Source: Pseudomonas frederiksbergensis
Lineage (GTDB): Bacteria > Pseudomonadota > Gammaproteobacteria > Pseudomonadales > Pseudomonadaceae
Length of the DNA stretch: 64,000 nt
Assembly: GCF_001874645.1 (NCBI RefSeq)
Contig: NZ_CP017886.1
Span: forward strand, 3,038,001 to 3,102,000
Reading direction: 5' to 3'
Shown in pieces: positions 35,596 to 45,555 of this stretch. A model generated the notes under the pieces. That model was not told where the DNA came from and ran no database searches. It worked only from the letters and a program-made list of their open reading frames with translations. The translations under genes were made by a program, and so were the position numbers. The number at the start of each line of letters is the position of its first letter. The stretch's first letter is position 1.

Positions 35596-37113
35596 ATGTT
35601 CACTCGAGTGCCGCAACCGCTGGTCTATGCCGAAGCCTTGCTGGCGAAGTTCGCCAGCTTGTCGCGGGCGGCTGACGGCGCGGCGCTGCTGGGTGACTTC
35701 GTGCGCGCGGTGGCCGAACTCAGTGGTTGTGAGTTGAGTCAGCTATACCTGCTCGACGCGACCCACACCAGCCTCGGGCTGACCGCCGAATGTTTGCACG
35801 GCATCCTGCAACCCCGGGAAACCGCGAGCCTGCCGGCCGACTACAACGGTGAGCAACTGCTGCAATTCTCGCTGTGCCAGAACCGTGTACTCAGCCTCAC
35901 CGGGCTCAGTGGCAGCCTGCACGAAACCAGTTTCCTGCCGGATCAGGCCGTTCCGTGGCAGTCACTCCTGTGCGTGCCGCTGGTCAACCCGCAAAAAGCG
36001 GTGGTCGGCCTGCTGCTGTGCGCCAGCCGCGAACAGGTCGAATTGCAGGGCTTTGCCGATTCGCTCGGGCAACTGGGCTCGTTCGTGCTCGGGCAATTGC
36101 ACTTGCTGCAACGTTTGCGCCGGCCGGTAGGTGATGTGTCGCCGATGCGCAGCAGCGTGCCGAGTGCCAGCGGTTATGGATTGATCGGCAAGAGTTCGGC
36201 CATGCGCCAGACCTACCAACTGATCAGCAAGGTGCTGCACAGCCCGTACACCGTGCTGCTGCGCGGCGAAACCGGCACCGGCAAGGAAGTGGTGGCGCGG
36301 GCCATCCACGATTGCGGGCCACGCCGTTCCCAGGCGTTCATCGTGCAGAACTGCGCAGCGTTCCCCGAAAACCTGCTGGAAAGCGAGCTGTTCGGCTACC
36401 GCAAAGGTGCCTTTACCGGCGCCGACCGTGACCGCGCCGGGCTGTTCGATGCGGCCAACGGCGGGACCTTGTTACTGGACGAAATCGGCGACATGCCGCT
36501 GTCTCTGCAAGCCAAGCTATTGCGGGTATTGCAGGAAGGCGAGATTCGTCCGCTGGGTTCCAACGACACCCACAAAATCGACGTGCGCATCATCGCCGCG
36601 ACTCACCGGGACCTGGCGGTGCTGGTCAGCGAAGGCAAGTTCCGCGAAGACCTGTACTACCGCCTCGCGCAGTTCCCGATTGAACTGCCGGCCCTGCGTC
36701 AGCGTGAAGGCGACATCCTCGACCTGGCCCGACACTTCGCCGACAAGGCCTGCGCGTTCCTGCAACGCGATACGGTGCGTTGGTCCGAAGCGGCGCTTGA
36801 TCACCTGTCGAGCTACGCCTTCCCCGGCAACGTCCGTGAGCTCAAAGGTCTGGTCGAACGCGCCGTGTTGCTCTGCGAAGGCGGCGAGTTGCTGGCCGAA
36901 CATTTCTCGCTGCGTATCGAGGTGGCGCCGGAGGAAAGCAGCCTGAACCTGCGTGAACGCCTGGAGCAGGTCGAGCGCAGCCTGTTGCTCGATTGCCTGC
37001 GCAAGAACGACGGCAACCAAACCCTTGCTGCCCGCGAACTCGGCCTGCCACGGCGCACGCTGCTGTACCGCCTCGGGCGCCTGAACATCAATCTCGGCGA
37101 TTTCGATGGATAG
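35596..37113 (+). CDS. sfa2: sigma-54-dependent transcriptional activator of the T6SS (Sfa/VasH type)
   Basis: 505 residues. GAF-like sensor region (about 1-170), central AAA+ domain with Walker A GETGTGKE, the sigma-54 contact loop GAFTGA, Walker [11 protein letters not shown] and arginine-finger region, then a Fis-type helix-turn-helix ([23 protein letters not shown]). No receiver domain. It has the place of sfa2 in HSI-II. ATG 35596 has GAGG eight bases upstream. Probable target: the sigma-54 promoter at 23610 and perhaps distant hcp/vgrG genes. Confidence 0.92.
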   Translation: MFTRVPQPLVYAEALLAKFASLSRAADGAALLGDFVRAVAELSGCELSQLYLLDATHTSLGLTAECLHGILQPRETASLPADYNGEQLLQFSLCQNRVLSLTGLSGSLHETSFLPDQAVPWQSLLCVPLVNPQKAVVGLLLCASREQVELQGFADSLGQLGSFVLGQLHLLQRLRRPVGDVSPMRSSVPSASGYGLIGKSSAMRQTYQLISKVLHSPYTVLLRGETGTGKEVVARAIHDCGPRRSQAFIVQNCAAFPENLLESELFGYRKGAFTGADRDRAGLFDAANGGTLLLDEIGDMPLSLQAKLLRVLQEGEIRPLGSNDTHKIDVRIIAATHRDLAVLVSEGKFREDLYYRLAQFPIELPALRQREGDILDLARHFADKACAFLQRDTVRWSEAALDHLSSYAFPGNVRELKGLVERAVLLCEGGELLAEHFSLRIEVAPEESSLNLRERLEQVERSLLLDCLRKNDGNQTLAARELGLPRRTLLYRLGRLNINLGDFDG

Positions 37114-37150
37114 GCCCATGACGCGTCATCTCACCCCTTTTGCTTCTGTC

Positions 37151-37178
37151 AGCGCCGCCCTCAAGGGGCGGCGCTTTG
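37151..37178 (+). terminator. hairpin between sfa and the small lipoprotein gene
   Basis: A perfect ten-pair stem (AGCGCCGCCC, loop TCAAG, GGGCGGCGCT) is followed by only TT. It is a strong RNA structure with a weak U tract, so more likely a partial attenuator or RNA-stability element splitting the long operon than a full terminator. Confidence 0.6.
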
Positions 37179-37206
37179 TGCATTGTTTAGCCCTGGAGAC
37201 CCTCTG

Positions 37207-37347
37207 ATGTCTGTTCGTCACTGGCAAGCCGTCCTGCTGACCCTCGTCGTTCTATGCGGCCTCGGGGGCTGTAGCGGCAATTACAAATTCAACGACAACA
37301 CCTATCGCCCACTGGGTGATCCGCAGGCGGTCAATCGCGGCAAGTGA
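37207..37347 (+). CDS. small lipoprotein of the T6SS cluster (OrfX-like)
   Basis: 46 residues: short signal with lipobox LGGC (Cys near residue 21), then a hydrophilic tail NYKFNDNTYRPLGDPQAVNRGK. It occupies the place of the tiny orfX gene between sfa2 and fha2 in P. aeruginosa HSI-II. Probably outer-membrane anchored; function unknown. CCCTGGAGACC precedes the ATG. Easily missed because of its size. Confidence 0.75.
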   Translation: MSVRHWQAVLLTLVVLCGLGGCSGNYKFNDNTYRPLGDPQAVNRGK

Positions 37348-37364
37348 CCGCAAGGAGCGACATC

Positions 37365-38564
37365 ATGGAACTGGTTTTCGAAATGCTGAACACCAAGCAG
37401 TTCGTGCCCACGGATTTGTGCCAAAAGACCTTCAAACAGGCTGGCGGCGTGATCGGGCGGGGCGAGGATTGCGACTGGATCATTCCAGACCGCAAGCGTC
37501 ACCTGTCCAACCATCACGCGCTGATCAGCTATCGCGACGGCACGTTTTTCCTGACCGATACCAGCAGCAACGGTATTCAGGCCAGTGAAAGCGGCGCGCG
37601 TCTGCGCAAGGGTGAAGCACAGCGCATCGAACACGGCAGCGTCTACGTGCTGGGGGATTTCGAAATCCGTGCGCGGCTGGTACGCGACCCGGCGACTTTC
37701 GATACGGAAATCGGCCGCCCGCAAGCCGCCGGCAGCATCATTCCGGACGATGCGTTTCTCGACCTCGATCCGCTCAACGCGCTTGATCAACAGGAACGGG
37801 TCTACTCGGAAATCGACGAACTGAGCGCCCTCAATGCGCCGCGTCAGGAGCCGCGCCAGCGTGCCGACTACGCGCGCATCGACATGGAAAGCCTGCTGGT
37901 GCCGGAACTGGTGGCTGCGCCTGCCGCGCCGGAACCTGCGCCAGCGCCCAAGGCTGTCGAGCGTCAAAGCGAAGGCTTCTGGGAACATTTCGGTGATGCA
38001 CTGGGCGTCGACCTCAAAGGCCTCGATCACGAAAGTCGCGAAGCCCTGGCAATCAACGCCGCGCGTTTGCTCAAGCAAAGCATCGGTGGTTTGCAGCAGA
38101 GCCTGCGTACCCGTTCGGAGCTGAAAAACGAACTGCGTCTGGCGCAGACCACGGTTCAAGGCACCGGCAAAAACCCGCTGAAATTTGCCGTCGATGCCAG
38201 CGAAGCGCTGGGCATTCTGTTGCAGGGCGACAAACCCGGCCAGTTGCCGGCCGGGCAGGCGATCTCGCGGGCTTTCCGTGATTTGCAGGCGCATCAGGTG
38301 GCCTTGCTCACCGCCAGTCGCGCGGCGGTACGCGGCACCCTCGAACATTTCTCGCCGCAGCAACTGACCCTGCGTTTCGAGCGTGACGGCAACAAGCCGC
38401 TGCTCGCCACCTCGGGCAGCCGCTGGAGGGCCTACGGCCGTTATCACCAGGCGCTGCGTCAGGACGATGACTGGAGCGAACGCCTGCTGGCGCGGGACTT
38501 CGCGCAGGCCTACGAAGAACAGATCCGCCTGATTTCCACCCTACACACCGAACACCAAGGATGA
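37365..38564 (+). CDS. tagH: T6SS FHA-domain protein TagH (Fha)
   Basis: 399 residues. N-terminal FHA domain (about 20-100) with GRGEDCDWIIPD, the phosphothreonine-binding RKRHLSNHHALI, and TSSNGI. An acidic/proline linker follows, then the TagH C-terminal domain (about 215-399). In HSI clusters Fha is the target of the Stk1 kinase and Stp1 phosphatase encoded at the end of this operon. AAGGAG precedes ATG 37365; its stop overlaps the tssJ region. Confidence 0.92.
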   Translation: MELVFEMLNTKQFVPTDLCQKTFKQAGGVIGRGEDCDWIIPDRKRHLSNHHALISYRDGTFFLTDTSSNGIQASESGARLRKGEAQRIEHGSVYVLGDFEIRARLVRDPATFDTEIGRPQAAGSIIPDDAFLDLDPLNALDQQERVYSEIDELSALNAPRQEPRQRADYARIDMESLLVPELVAAPAAPEPAPAPKAVERQSEGFWEHFGDALGVDLKGLDHESREALAINAARLLKQSIGGLQQSLRTRSELKNELRLAQTTVQGTGKNPLKFAVDASEALGILLQGDKPGQLPAGQAISRAFRDLQAHQVALLTASRAAVRGTLEHFSPQQLTLRFERDGNKPLLATSGSRWRAYGRYHQALRQDDDWSERLLARDFAQAYEEQIRLISTLHTEHQG

Positions 38565-38569
38565 TCCGC

Positions 38570-39070
38570 ATGTCTCGCTGCAAGGCCGTAATAATCAACC
38601 TGCTGACAGCGTTCACCGCCCTGGTGTTGCTGGCCGGCTGCTCATCGATTTCGCCGTATTCCACCGTGACCAAGCTCAACCTCAAGCTGACCGCCAGCGA
38701 TCAGGTCAACCCGGACCTCAATGGCCGGCCGTCGCCGATTGTCGTGCGGCTGATTGAGCTCAAACACCCGGTGGCCTTCGAAAACGCTGACTTCTTCAGC
38801 CTGTACGAGCGCGCCAAGGAATCCCTGTCACCGGACCTGGTGGCCAGCGAAGAGCTGGAACTGCGCCCGGGCGAAACCGCCGAGTTCAAGCTCAGCGTCG
38901 AAAGTGGCAGTCGTTACGTCGGCGTGCTTGCGGCGTATCGCGACCTGCGCGAAACCCAATGGCGCTACGTGGTTCAAGTCACCCCGGCCGATCTGACCGT
39001 GGCCGAATTGACCCTCGATCAGACCGGCATTCATAACAAAAACGAAAAGCTCGCCAAGGCGGATGACTGA
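38570..39070 (+). CDS. tssJ: T6SS outer-membrane lipoprotein TssJ
   Basis: 166 residues. Signal peptide with lipobox LLAGC (Cys near 24), then the beta-sandwich: STVTKLNLKLTASDQVNPDLNGRPSPIVVRLIEL, FFSLYERA. Anchors TssM to the outer membrane. ATG 38570 has CAAGG nine bases upstream; ATG 38561 overlaps the tagH stop but abuts the ribosome site. Confidence 0.93.
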   Translation: MSRCKAVIINLLTAFTALVLLAGCSSISPYSTVTKLNLKLTASDQVNPDLNGRPSPIVVRLIELKHPVAFENADFFSLYERAKESLSPDLVASEELELRPGETAEFKLSVESGSRYVGVLAAYRDLRETQWRYVVQVTPADLTVAELTLDQTGIHNKNEKLAKADD

Positions 39071-39072
39071 AC

Positions 39073-40404
39073 ATGAACGTGCATAAAGTCATTTGGCAGG
39101 AAGGCATGTTGCTGCGTCCGCAGCACTTCCAGCACAACGATCGCTACTACGACAACCAGATGAAAACCCGCACCCAGTTGCTGGGCAGTTACACCTGGGG
39201 TTTTCTGGGGCTCGAGATCGATTTGCAGTTCCTCAACATGGGCAAACTGGTGATCAGCCAGGCCTCGGGGATTCTCCCGGACGGCAGCCTGTTCGAACTC
39301 GGCGGCAACACCGAGCCGCTGGCCCTGGACGTCCCGCCGAACACCGGAAACACGCCGATTTACCTGGCCTTGCCGCTGGTCACCGGTAACCACATCGAGT
39401 CCCGTCGCCCGGAGCAATCCGACGTGCTGGCGCGTTACACCGCGTACGAAGCGGAAGTCGCCGACTCCAACGCCGGCGACGATTCCAGCAGTCAGGTCAG
39501 CTGCGCACGTCCGGACTTTCGCTTGTTGCTCGGCGAGCAGCAGAGCGACCAGGCCTACGTCAAACTGAAGATCTGTGAAGTTCTCGACACCACGCCCGAC
39601 GGCGTGATCAGCCTCGACCCGGACTTCGTCCCGACGTTCATCCACGCTCACGCGTCCGGCTACCTGCTGTCGTGCCTCAAAGAAGTCATCAGCATGCTCG
39701 GCCACCGTGGCGACACCATTGCCGACCGGATTCGTTCCAACGGCAAGGTCGGCGGTGCGGAAGTCGGCGACTTCATGATGCTGCAACTGATCAACCGCAC
39801 TGAACTGGTCCTGCGCCATTACCTGGGCCTGGAACAGGTTCACCCGGAAGAGTTGTACCGCACGCTGCTGTCGATGCTCGGCGATCTGTCGACCTTTGCC
39901 AGCGACAGCAAACGCCCGCGTCTGGACAGCCGCTATCAGCACAGCGACCAGGGCGCGAGCTTCCGCAAACTGATGGAAGCGATTCGTCAGGTGCTGTCGA
40001 TGGTGCTTGAACAGCACGCCATCGAGCTGGTGCTGCAAGCGCGTCAATACGGGATCACCGTCTCGCCGCTGCACGACCACAAATTGCTGGGCACGGCGTC
40101 GTTCGTGCTGGCGGCCAGTGCCAACTGCGACTCCGAAGAGCTGCGTCATCGCCTGCCGGCACACCTCAAGGTTGGCCCGGTGGAGCGCATCCGTCAGTTG
40201 GTCAACCTGCACCTGCCAGGCATCAAGGTCAAACCCTTGCCGGTGGCGCCGCGGCAGATCCCGTTCCACTCGAACAAAACCTATTTCATCCTCGAACTCA
40301 GTTCCGAAGACCTGGCACAACTGGAGCGCTCCGGCGGCTTCGCGTTCCACGTGTCCGGCGAATTCGCCGAGCTTGAACTGAAATTCTGGGCCATCAGGAA
40401 CTGA
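39073..40404 (+). CDS. tssK: T6SS baseplate-membrane connector TssK
   Basis: 443 residues, standard length. Typical start VIWQEGMLLRPQHFQHNDRYY, central DYLMLQLINR-type segment (GDFMMLQLINRTELVLRHY) and C-terminal LPGIKVKPLPVAPRQIPFHSN. Trimeric adaptor linking baseplate to the TssJLM complex. Two bases after tssJ. Confidence 0.96.
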   Translation: MNVHKVIWQEGMLLRPQHFQHNDRYYDNQMKTRTQLLGSYTWGFLGLEIDLQFLNMGKLVISQASGILPDGSLFELGGNTEPLALDVPPNTGNTPIYLALPLVTGNHIESRRPEQSDVLARYTAYEAEVADSNAGDDSSSQVSCARPDFRLLLGEQQSDQAYVKLKICEVLDTTPDGVISLDPDFVPTFIHAHASGYLLSCLKEVISMLGHRGDTIADRIRSNGKVGGAEVGDFMMLQLINRTELVLRHYLGLEQVHPEELYRTLLSMLGDLSTFASDSKRPRLDSRYQHSDQGASFRKLMEAIRQVLSMVLEQHAIELVLQARQYGITVSPLHDHKLLGTASFVLAASANCDSEELRHRLPAHLKVGPVERIRQLVNLHLPGIKVKPLPVAPRQIPFHSNKTYFILELSSEDLAQLERSGGFAFHVSGEFAELELKFWAIRN

Positions 40405-40409
40405 CCGAT

Positions 40410-41285
40410 ATGATCAAGGAAGTGGATCACAACCAGGACGACAAAACCGTCCTGCTCGATCGCCAGGGCCACGGCCCGGCACAGAGCCCGCTGACCGATT
40501 TCGCGGCACCGCCGCGTTTCGAGCAACTGGAAGAACGGATGATTTACGCTGCGCGCCTGCGTCCGGCGGAAGCGTTCAACATCAGCCTCAACTCGCTGGT
40601 GGCCGCGTCGTCCGACTTGCTGTCGGAAGTGGTGCGACTCAAGCACAGCGACTCCCGCGAAGACATGCACGCGCTCAACGAGCGGCTGACGGCTGCGCTG
40701 AAACTCTTCGAAGTCCGTGCGCTGCACAACGGCGCCGAGAGCAGCCAGGTCATGGCCGCGCGTTACGTGCTGTGCACCGTGGTCGACGAAGCGGTGGTCA
40801 CCACCGCGTGGGGCAACGAAAGCGAGTGGTCGCAGATGAGCCTGCTCAGCAGCTTCCACAACGAGACCTTTGGCGGCGAGAAATTCTTTCAGCTGCTCGA
40901 TCGTCTGTCGAAGAACCCGGTCAAACACCTGCCGATGCTGGAACTGATGTACCTGTGCCTGTCGCTCGGTTTCGAGGGCAAGTACCGGGTGCAGGCGCGC
41001 GGCATGCTGGAACTCGACGGCATTCGCGATGCGCTCTACCGGCAGATTCGCCAGCTGCGTGGCGACGTGCCGCGTGAACTGTCGCCGCACTGGGAAGGCC
41101 TCAACGACAGGCGTCGCAGCCTGGTGCGCATCGTGCCGTGGTGGATGGTGGCGCTGTTCACGCTGGTGTGCCTGGTGGTGATGTATTCGGGCTTTGCCTG
41201 GGTACTCGGCGAACAGCGTGACACCGTTCTGCAACCTTATCAGCCGCTTGATCCGGCCGCGGTTCAGCCGCAGTTGAAGCCGTAA
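40410..41285 (+). CDS. tssL: T6SS inner-membrane protein TssL (DotU)
   Basis: 291 residues. Cytoplasmic DotU domain (about 55-230: MIYAARLRPAEAFN, AARYVLCTVVDEAV, SLLSSFHNETFGGEKFF), single membrane segment near 240-262, short periplasmic tail. No OmpA-like peptidoglycan-binding extension. Partner of TssM. Confidence 0.95.
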   Translation: MIKEVDHNQDDKTVLLDRQGHGPAQSPLTDFAAPPRFEQLEERMIYAARLRPAEAFNISLNSLVAASSDLLSEVVRLKHSDSREDMHALNERLTAALKLFEVRALHNGAESSQVMAARYVLCTVVDEAVVTTAWGNESEWSQMSLLSSFHNETFGGEKFFQLLDRLSKNPVKHLPMLELMYLCLSLGFEGKYRVQARGMLELDGIRDALYRQIRQLRGDVPRELSPHWEGLNDRRRSLVRIVPWWMVALFTLVCLVVMYSGFAWVLGEQRDTVLQPYQPLDPAAVQPQLKP

Positions 41286-41299
41286 AACAGGGACGTGTG

Positions 41300-44200
41300 A
41301 TGAAAAAGTTTTTCAAGAAAGTCGGCGCGTTCTTGCGCAAGACCTGGGTCTGGACCCTGCTGCTGGTGCTGTTCGTCGCACTGCTGGTGTGGTTCGTCGG
41401 GCCGCTGCTGGCCGTCAACGATTACAAATTCTGGGAAGGCTCGACCTCGCGCCTGCTGACCATCAGCGTGCTGTTCCTGATCTGGGGCCTGACCATGGTC
41501 TTCGTCAGCTGGCGCGCCGGTGTGCGCAAAAAGGCTGTCGAAGAAACCGAAGACGGCCAGGACCATATTCGCCGCGAAGAGCTGATCGACGAGGAACAAA
41601 AGGAACTGCGCGCACGTTTCAAAGACGCGCTGCGCACCTTGAAAACTTCCAGCCTGTATCGTGGCCGCAGCGAACGCTGGCGCAACGATCTGCCGTGGTA
41701 CCTGCTGATCGGTCCGCAGGGCAGCGGTAAAACCAGCCTGCTGGACTTCTCGGGCCTTGAGTTTCCGATCAACAAGACCGAGCGCAAACTCACCCGCGAC
41801 ACCACTGGCACTCGCTATTGCGACTGGTACTTCGCCGACCACGGCGTGCTGATCGACACCGCCGGGCGTTACCTGACCCAACCGAGCGTGGATGTCGACG
41901 GCAGCGCCTGGACCACCTTGCTCGAGCTGCTGCGCAAGCGTCGTCGCAACCGTCCGTTGAACGGCGTGCTGGTGACTCTTCCGGTGGAGCTACTGATCGG
42001 GAGCAACGAGGATGACCTCAAAACCCTATCGCATCAGGTGCGTGCGCGCCTGCAAGAGGTGCATCAAAAACTGCACGTCGACCTGCCGATTTATCTGGTA
42101 CTGAGCAAGGCCGACCAGTTGCTGGGCTTCGACGAGTTCTTCGATCAGTTGACCCGCGAAGAAAGCGATCAGGTGCTCGGCACCAGTTTCCGCAAAGAGC
42201 AGAGCGGTACTGACGTGACGGTGTTGCGTGCCGAGTTCGAAGAGCTGCTGCGTCGCCTCAACAGCCAGGTGATCATGCGCATGCACCAGGAGCGCGACAC
42301 CCAGCGCCGTGGTCGCATTCTCGACTTCCCACATCAACTGGGGCAGATCGGCGAGCGTCTGTGCCTGTTCGTCGACATGGCCTTCACCGGCAACCGCTAT
42401 CAGCGCGCCAGCCAGTTGCGCGGTTTCTACCTGACCAGCGCGCCGCACTTGAAGCAACAGATGGACCCGAGCACCGCCGGTATTGGCGCGAACCTGGGCA
42501 TCGACAGCGGTGTGTTGCCGACCTTGCGCAGCGGTCGCTCGCGGTTCATTCACCACGTGCTCAGCCGGGTGATTTTCCCCGAGGCCGATCTGGCCGGTCT
42601 GGACAAACGCGAACGCAGCCGCATCCATTGGGGCCAGCGTGCGTTGTACGTCGGTGCACTGACGGCGCTGGGGGCGTTCGGTCTGCTCTGGGCGACGGGG
42701 TTCTCGGCCAACTACGAACGCCTGGAAAACCTCCGTTCGCTGGCGCAAACCTGGACCCAGCAGCGCTCGGCGCTGACCGCCCGCGATGACGCGATGGGGG
42801 TGCTCAAAACCCTCGACACCAGTTATGAAGCGACCAAAGTTTTCCCGCCGAAAGGCGACGTGTCGGTATTCGAGCGTGGTGGTCTGTATCAGGGGAATGA
42901 GAGCAACCCGGTGGTCAAGGACGCGTATCAACGTGAACTTGAAACCCAACTGCTGCCGCGAGTGGCGCAACTGCTCGAAGGGCAGATCCGCAACAACATG
43001 AAGGACCGCGATCGCCTGCTCAACAGCCTGCGCGCCTACCTGATGCTCAACATGAAGGACCGTCGTGATCCGGCGTGGCTGCAAGATTGGCTGGCGCAGG
43101 ACTGGTCCGTCCGTTACGCGGGCAACACCGCGGTGCAGAACGGTCTGAACGGGCACTTCGAACGCCTGCTCAAGCAGCCGTTTATCTACCCGCTCAACGA
43201 TGCATTGGTCGCCCAGGCGCGTCAGGTTCTGCGCAGCGAATCGCTGGCCACCGTGGTCTACCGGATGCTGCGCGAGCAGGCTCGCAACCTGCCGGAATAC
43301 CGCTTCAGCCAACACCTCGGTCCGCAGGGCGCGCTGTTCGTCGGCACCGACTACGTGATCCCGGGGTTCTACACCCAACAAGGTTATCAGCAGTACTTCT
43401 CGGTCCAGGGCTCTGCATTGGTCACCGACATCCTGCGTGACAACTGGGTACTGGGCGAAGGCTCGGGCATGAGCGGCATGGACTTGCGCCGCCTGATGGT
43501 CGAACTGGAGCAACTGTACTTCCGCGACTACGCCAACTTCTGGAGTGAAGCGGTCGGCCAGGTGGCGTTGCAGCCGATCAACGATGCCGGTGAAGGCGCC
43601 GAACAACTGGCCGGGTTGACGTCCGCCAACTCGCCGATCCTGCAAATGCTGGTTGAAGTGCGCGAGAACACCCGTTTCCCGGTGATCGCCGAGAGCGCTG
43701 ATGAAGCCGCCGATGTCGCTGACAAACTGGGCGCCAAGGGCGGAAAACTCGGCAAGCTTGCCGCTGCAGCAGCGGGCAAGGCGTCGGAAGCCCTGACCAA
43801 GAACCTGCCGGACACCGCGAAAAAATCCCTGCAACGGCGCTTCGAACCGCTGCACCGTTTGCTCGATGACAACAACGGCCCGGCAGCCGACCTGACCCCG
43901 GCGCTGCAAGCGCTGAACGACCTGCAACTGCAACTGTCCAGCCTGGCGCGTGCCAGTGCCCCGGACCAGGCTGCGTTTGAAATGGCCAAGACCCGCATGA
44001 GCGGCCAGCGCGATGCGCTGAGCAACTTGCGCAACGCATCCAGCCGCCTGCCGCGTCCGGTCAGCGTATGGTTCAACGTACTGGCTGAAGACACCTGGCG
44101 TCTGGTGCTCAACGACTCCTACCAGTACCTCAACCAGCGCTACCAGAGCGAGCTGTATAGCTTCTATGGCAAGGCGATCAACAAGCGTTATCCGTTCAAC

Positions 44201-44827
44201 GCCCACAGCACCAGCGACGTTGCCATCAGCGACTTCCGCGAGTTCTTCAAGGCGCAGGGCATCGCCGATCGCTTCTTCGAAAACTACATGCGGCCTTTCG
44301 TCAGCGGCGATCCGGGCAACTATCGCCTGCGCAGCATTGACGGTCACAGCCTGCCGATGTCCAAGGTCTACCTCGACCAAATGGCCGCCGCACAAGTGAT
44401 CCGCCAAAGCTTCTTTGCCGAAAACCCGGCCGAGCCGCAGGTGCAGTTCAAACTGGAGCCGTACACCCTCGACCCGGCCGTCAGCCGTTCCGAGTTCCGC
44501 TTTGGCGACAAGACCATGGAATACCGCCATGGCCCGATTGTGCCGGTGGCCTTCAAATGGCCAACCGACGCGGAAGACGGTCGCACCAGCCTGGTCCTCG
44601 AAAAAATGGCCGGCCGCCCGATTGGCATCGAGAAAAACTCCGGTCCATGGTCGTTGTTCCGTCTGTTCGATTTGATGCAGACCGAATACCTGACCGGGCG
44701 CGACGTGCTGGTGCTCAAGGCCGACGTGGGTGGCCTGCGCGCCAACTACCTGCTGATGAGCCAGCGCACGCCGAACCCGTTCGACATGGGCGTGTTGCGC
44801 ACCTTCCGTATGCCGGTGCAGCTCTGA
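41300..44827 (+). CDS. tssM: T6SS inner-membrane protein TssM (IcmF)
   Basis: 1175 residues. Two N-terminal membrane segments (about 15-60), a cytoplasmic domain with Walker A GPQGSGKTS (near 138), a third membrane segment near 450, and a large periplasmic region that binds TssJ. ATG 41300 is chosen over the preceding GTG. Stop overlaps the next start (TGATG). Confidence 0.96.
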   Translation: MKKFFKKVGAFLRKTWVWTLLLVLFVALLVWFVGPLLAVNDYKFWEGSTSRLLTISVLFLIWGLTMVFVSWRAGVRKKAVEETEDGQDHIRREELIDEEQKELRARFKDALRTLKTSSLYRGRSERWRNDLPWYLLIGPQGSGKTSLLDFSGLEFPINKTERKLTRDTTGTRYCDWYFADHGVLIDTAGRYLTQPSVDVDGSAWTTLLELLRKRRRNRPLNGVLVTLPVELLIGSNEDDLKTLSHQVRARLQEVHQKLHVDLPIYLVLSKADQLLGFDEFFDQLTREESDQVLGTSFRKEQSGTDVTVLRAEFEELLRRLNSQVIMRMHQERDTQRRGRILDFPHQLGQIGERLCLFVDMAFTGNRYQRASQLRGFYLTSAPHLKQQMDPSTAGIGANLGIDSGVLPTLRSGRSRFIHHVLSRVIFPEADLAGLDKRERSRIHWGQRALYVGALTALGAFGLLWATGFSANYERLENLRSLAQTWTQQRSALTARDDAMGVLKTLDTSYEATKVFPPKGDVSVFERGGLYQGNESNPVVKDAYQRELETQLLPRVAQLLEGQIRNNMKDRDRLLNSLRAYLMLNMKDRRDPAWLQDWLAQDWSVRYAGNTAVQNGLNGHFERLLKQPFIYPLNDALVAQARQVLRSESLATVVYRMLREQARNLPEYRFSQHLGPQGALFVGTDYVIPGFYTQQGYQQYFSVQGSALVTDILRDNWVLGEGSGMSGMDLRRLMVELEQLYFRDYANFWSEAVGQVALQPINDAGEGAEQLAGLTSANSPILQMLVEVRENTRFPVIAESADEAADVADKLGAKGGKLGKLAAAAAGKASEALTKNLPDTAKKSLQRRFEPLHRLLDDNNGPAADLTPALQALNDLQLQLSSLARASAPDQAAFEMAKTRMSGQRDALSNLRNASSRLPRPVSVWFNVLAEDTWRLVLNDSYQYLNQRYQSELYSFYGKAINKRYPFNAHSTSDVAISDFREFFKAQGIADRFFENYMRPFVSGDPGNYRLRSIDGHSLPMSKVYLDQMAAAQVIRQSFFAENPAEPQVQFKLEPYTLDPAVSRSEFRFGDKTMEYRHGPIVPVAFKWPTDAEDGRTSLVLEKMAGRPIGIEKNSGPWSLFRLFDLMQTEYLTGRDVLVLKADVGGLRANYLLMSQRTPNPFDMGVLRTFRMPVQL

Positions 44828-45555
44828 TGCTGGTTGCCAGCCCCTGGCGCAGCGCGGCGCGCACCGATCCGGGCAAGGTTCGGGCGCGCAACGAAGATGC
44901 TTTCCTCGACAGCCCACAGCATGGCCTGTGGGTGGTCGCGGACGGCATGGGCGGTCATCAGGGTGGCGATATCGCCAGCCAGTTGATCGTCGCCAGCCTG
45001 GCGGAACTGCCCGTCGAAGACAGCTTCGACGAGCGGCTCAAAGGCGTGCGCCAGTGCCTGCACTGGCTCAACCGCCGCTTGGGCCAGGAATTGACCGTCA
45101 CCGCCGGGCGCCATGACAGCATCATGGGCAGCACGGTGGTGGCGTTGTTGGTGGACGGCAATCGCGCGGCCTGCATCTGGGCCGGCGACAGCCGTTGTTA
45201 TCTGTGGCGCGGGCAGCGCTTGTATCAGCTGTCCAGGGACCATTCGCTGATGCAGCAACTGATCGACGAACAACAACTGAGCGTCGAGCAGGCCCGGGCT
45301 CATCCGGCCGCCAGCGCCTTGACCCGTGCGGTCGGGGCCAGCGAGCAGTTGACCCTGGACGTGCTCGAACTCGAGGTCTATCCCGGTGACGCGTTTCTGC
45401 TGTGCAGCGACGGTTTGTACCAAGGCTTGAGCAGCGACGCGCTGGGCAACGCCTTGAGCCTGACCGCGCCGCACGTAGCGCTGGAGCGGTTGTTCGACGG
45501 CGCCTTGCGCGGTTCGGCGCGGGACAACCTGACCGCCGTGGTGATCCGCCAATGA
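44827..45555 (+). CDS. stp1: T6SS PP2C-type protein phosphatase (Stp1/PppA)
   Basis: 242 residues. PP2C metal-binding motifs: RARNEDAFL (D of motif I), VVADGMGGHQGGDIAS, WAGDSRCYLWR, LLCSDGLYQGL and the last D in ARDNLTAVV. It reverses Stk1 phosphorylation of the FHA protein in homologous systems. The real start is ATG 44827, overlapping the tssM stop; the frame is open upstream only because it shadows tssM. Confidence 0.94.
   Translation: MLVASPWRSAARTDPGKVRARNEDAFLDSPQHGLWVVADGMGGHQGGDIASQLIVASLAELPVEDSFDERLKGVRQCLHWLNRRLGQELTVTAGRHDSIMGSTVVALLVDGNRAACIWAGDSRCYLWRGQRLYQLSRDHSLMQQLIDEQQLSVEQARAHPAASALTRAVGASEQLTLDVLELEVYPGDAFLLCSDGLYQGLSSDALGNALSLTAPHVALERLFDGALRGSARDNLTAVVIRQ

Noticed and set aside
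42026..44917. 963-codon open frame opposite tssM
   Set aside because: A shadow of tssM with the same H/Q/R-rich composition; likewise the frames opposite tssA (24149-25507), tssC (26240-27892), tssF (30120-31661) and vgrG (46560-48635).
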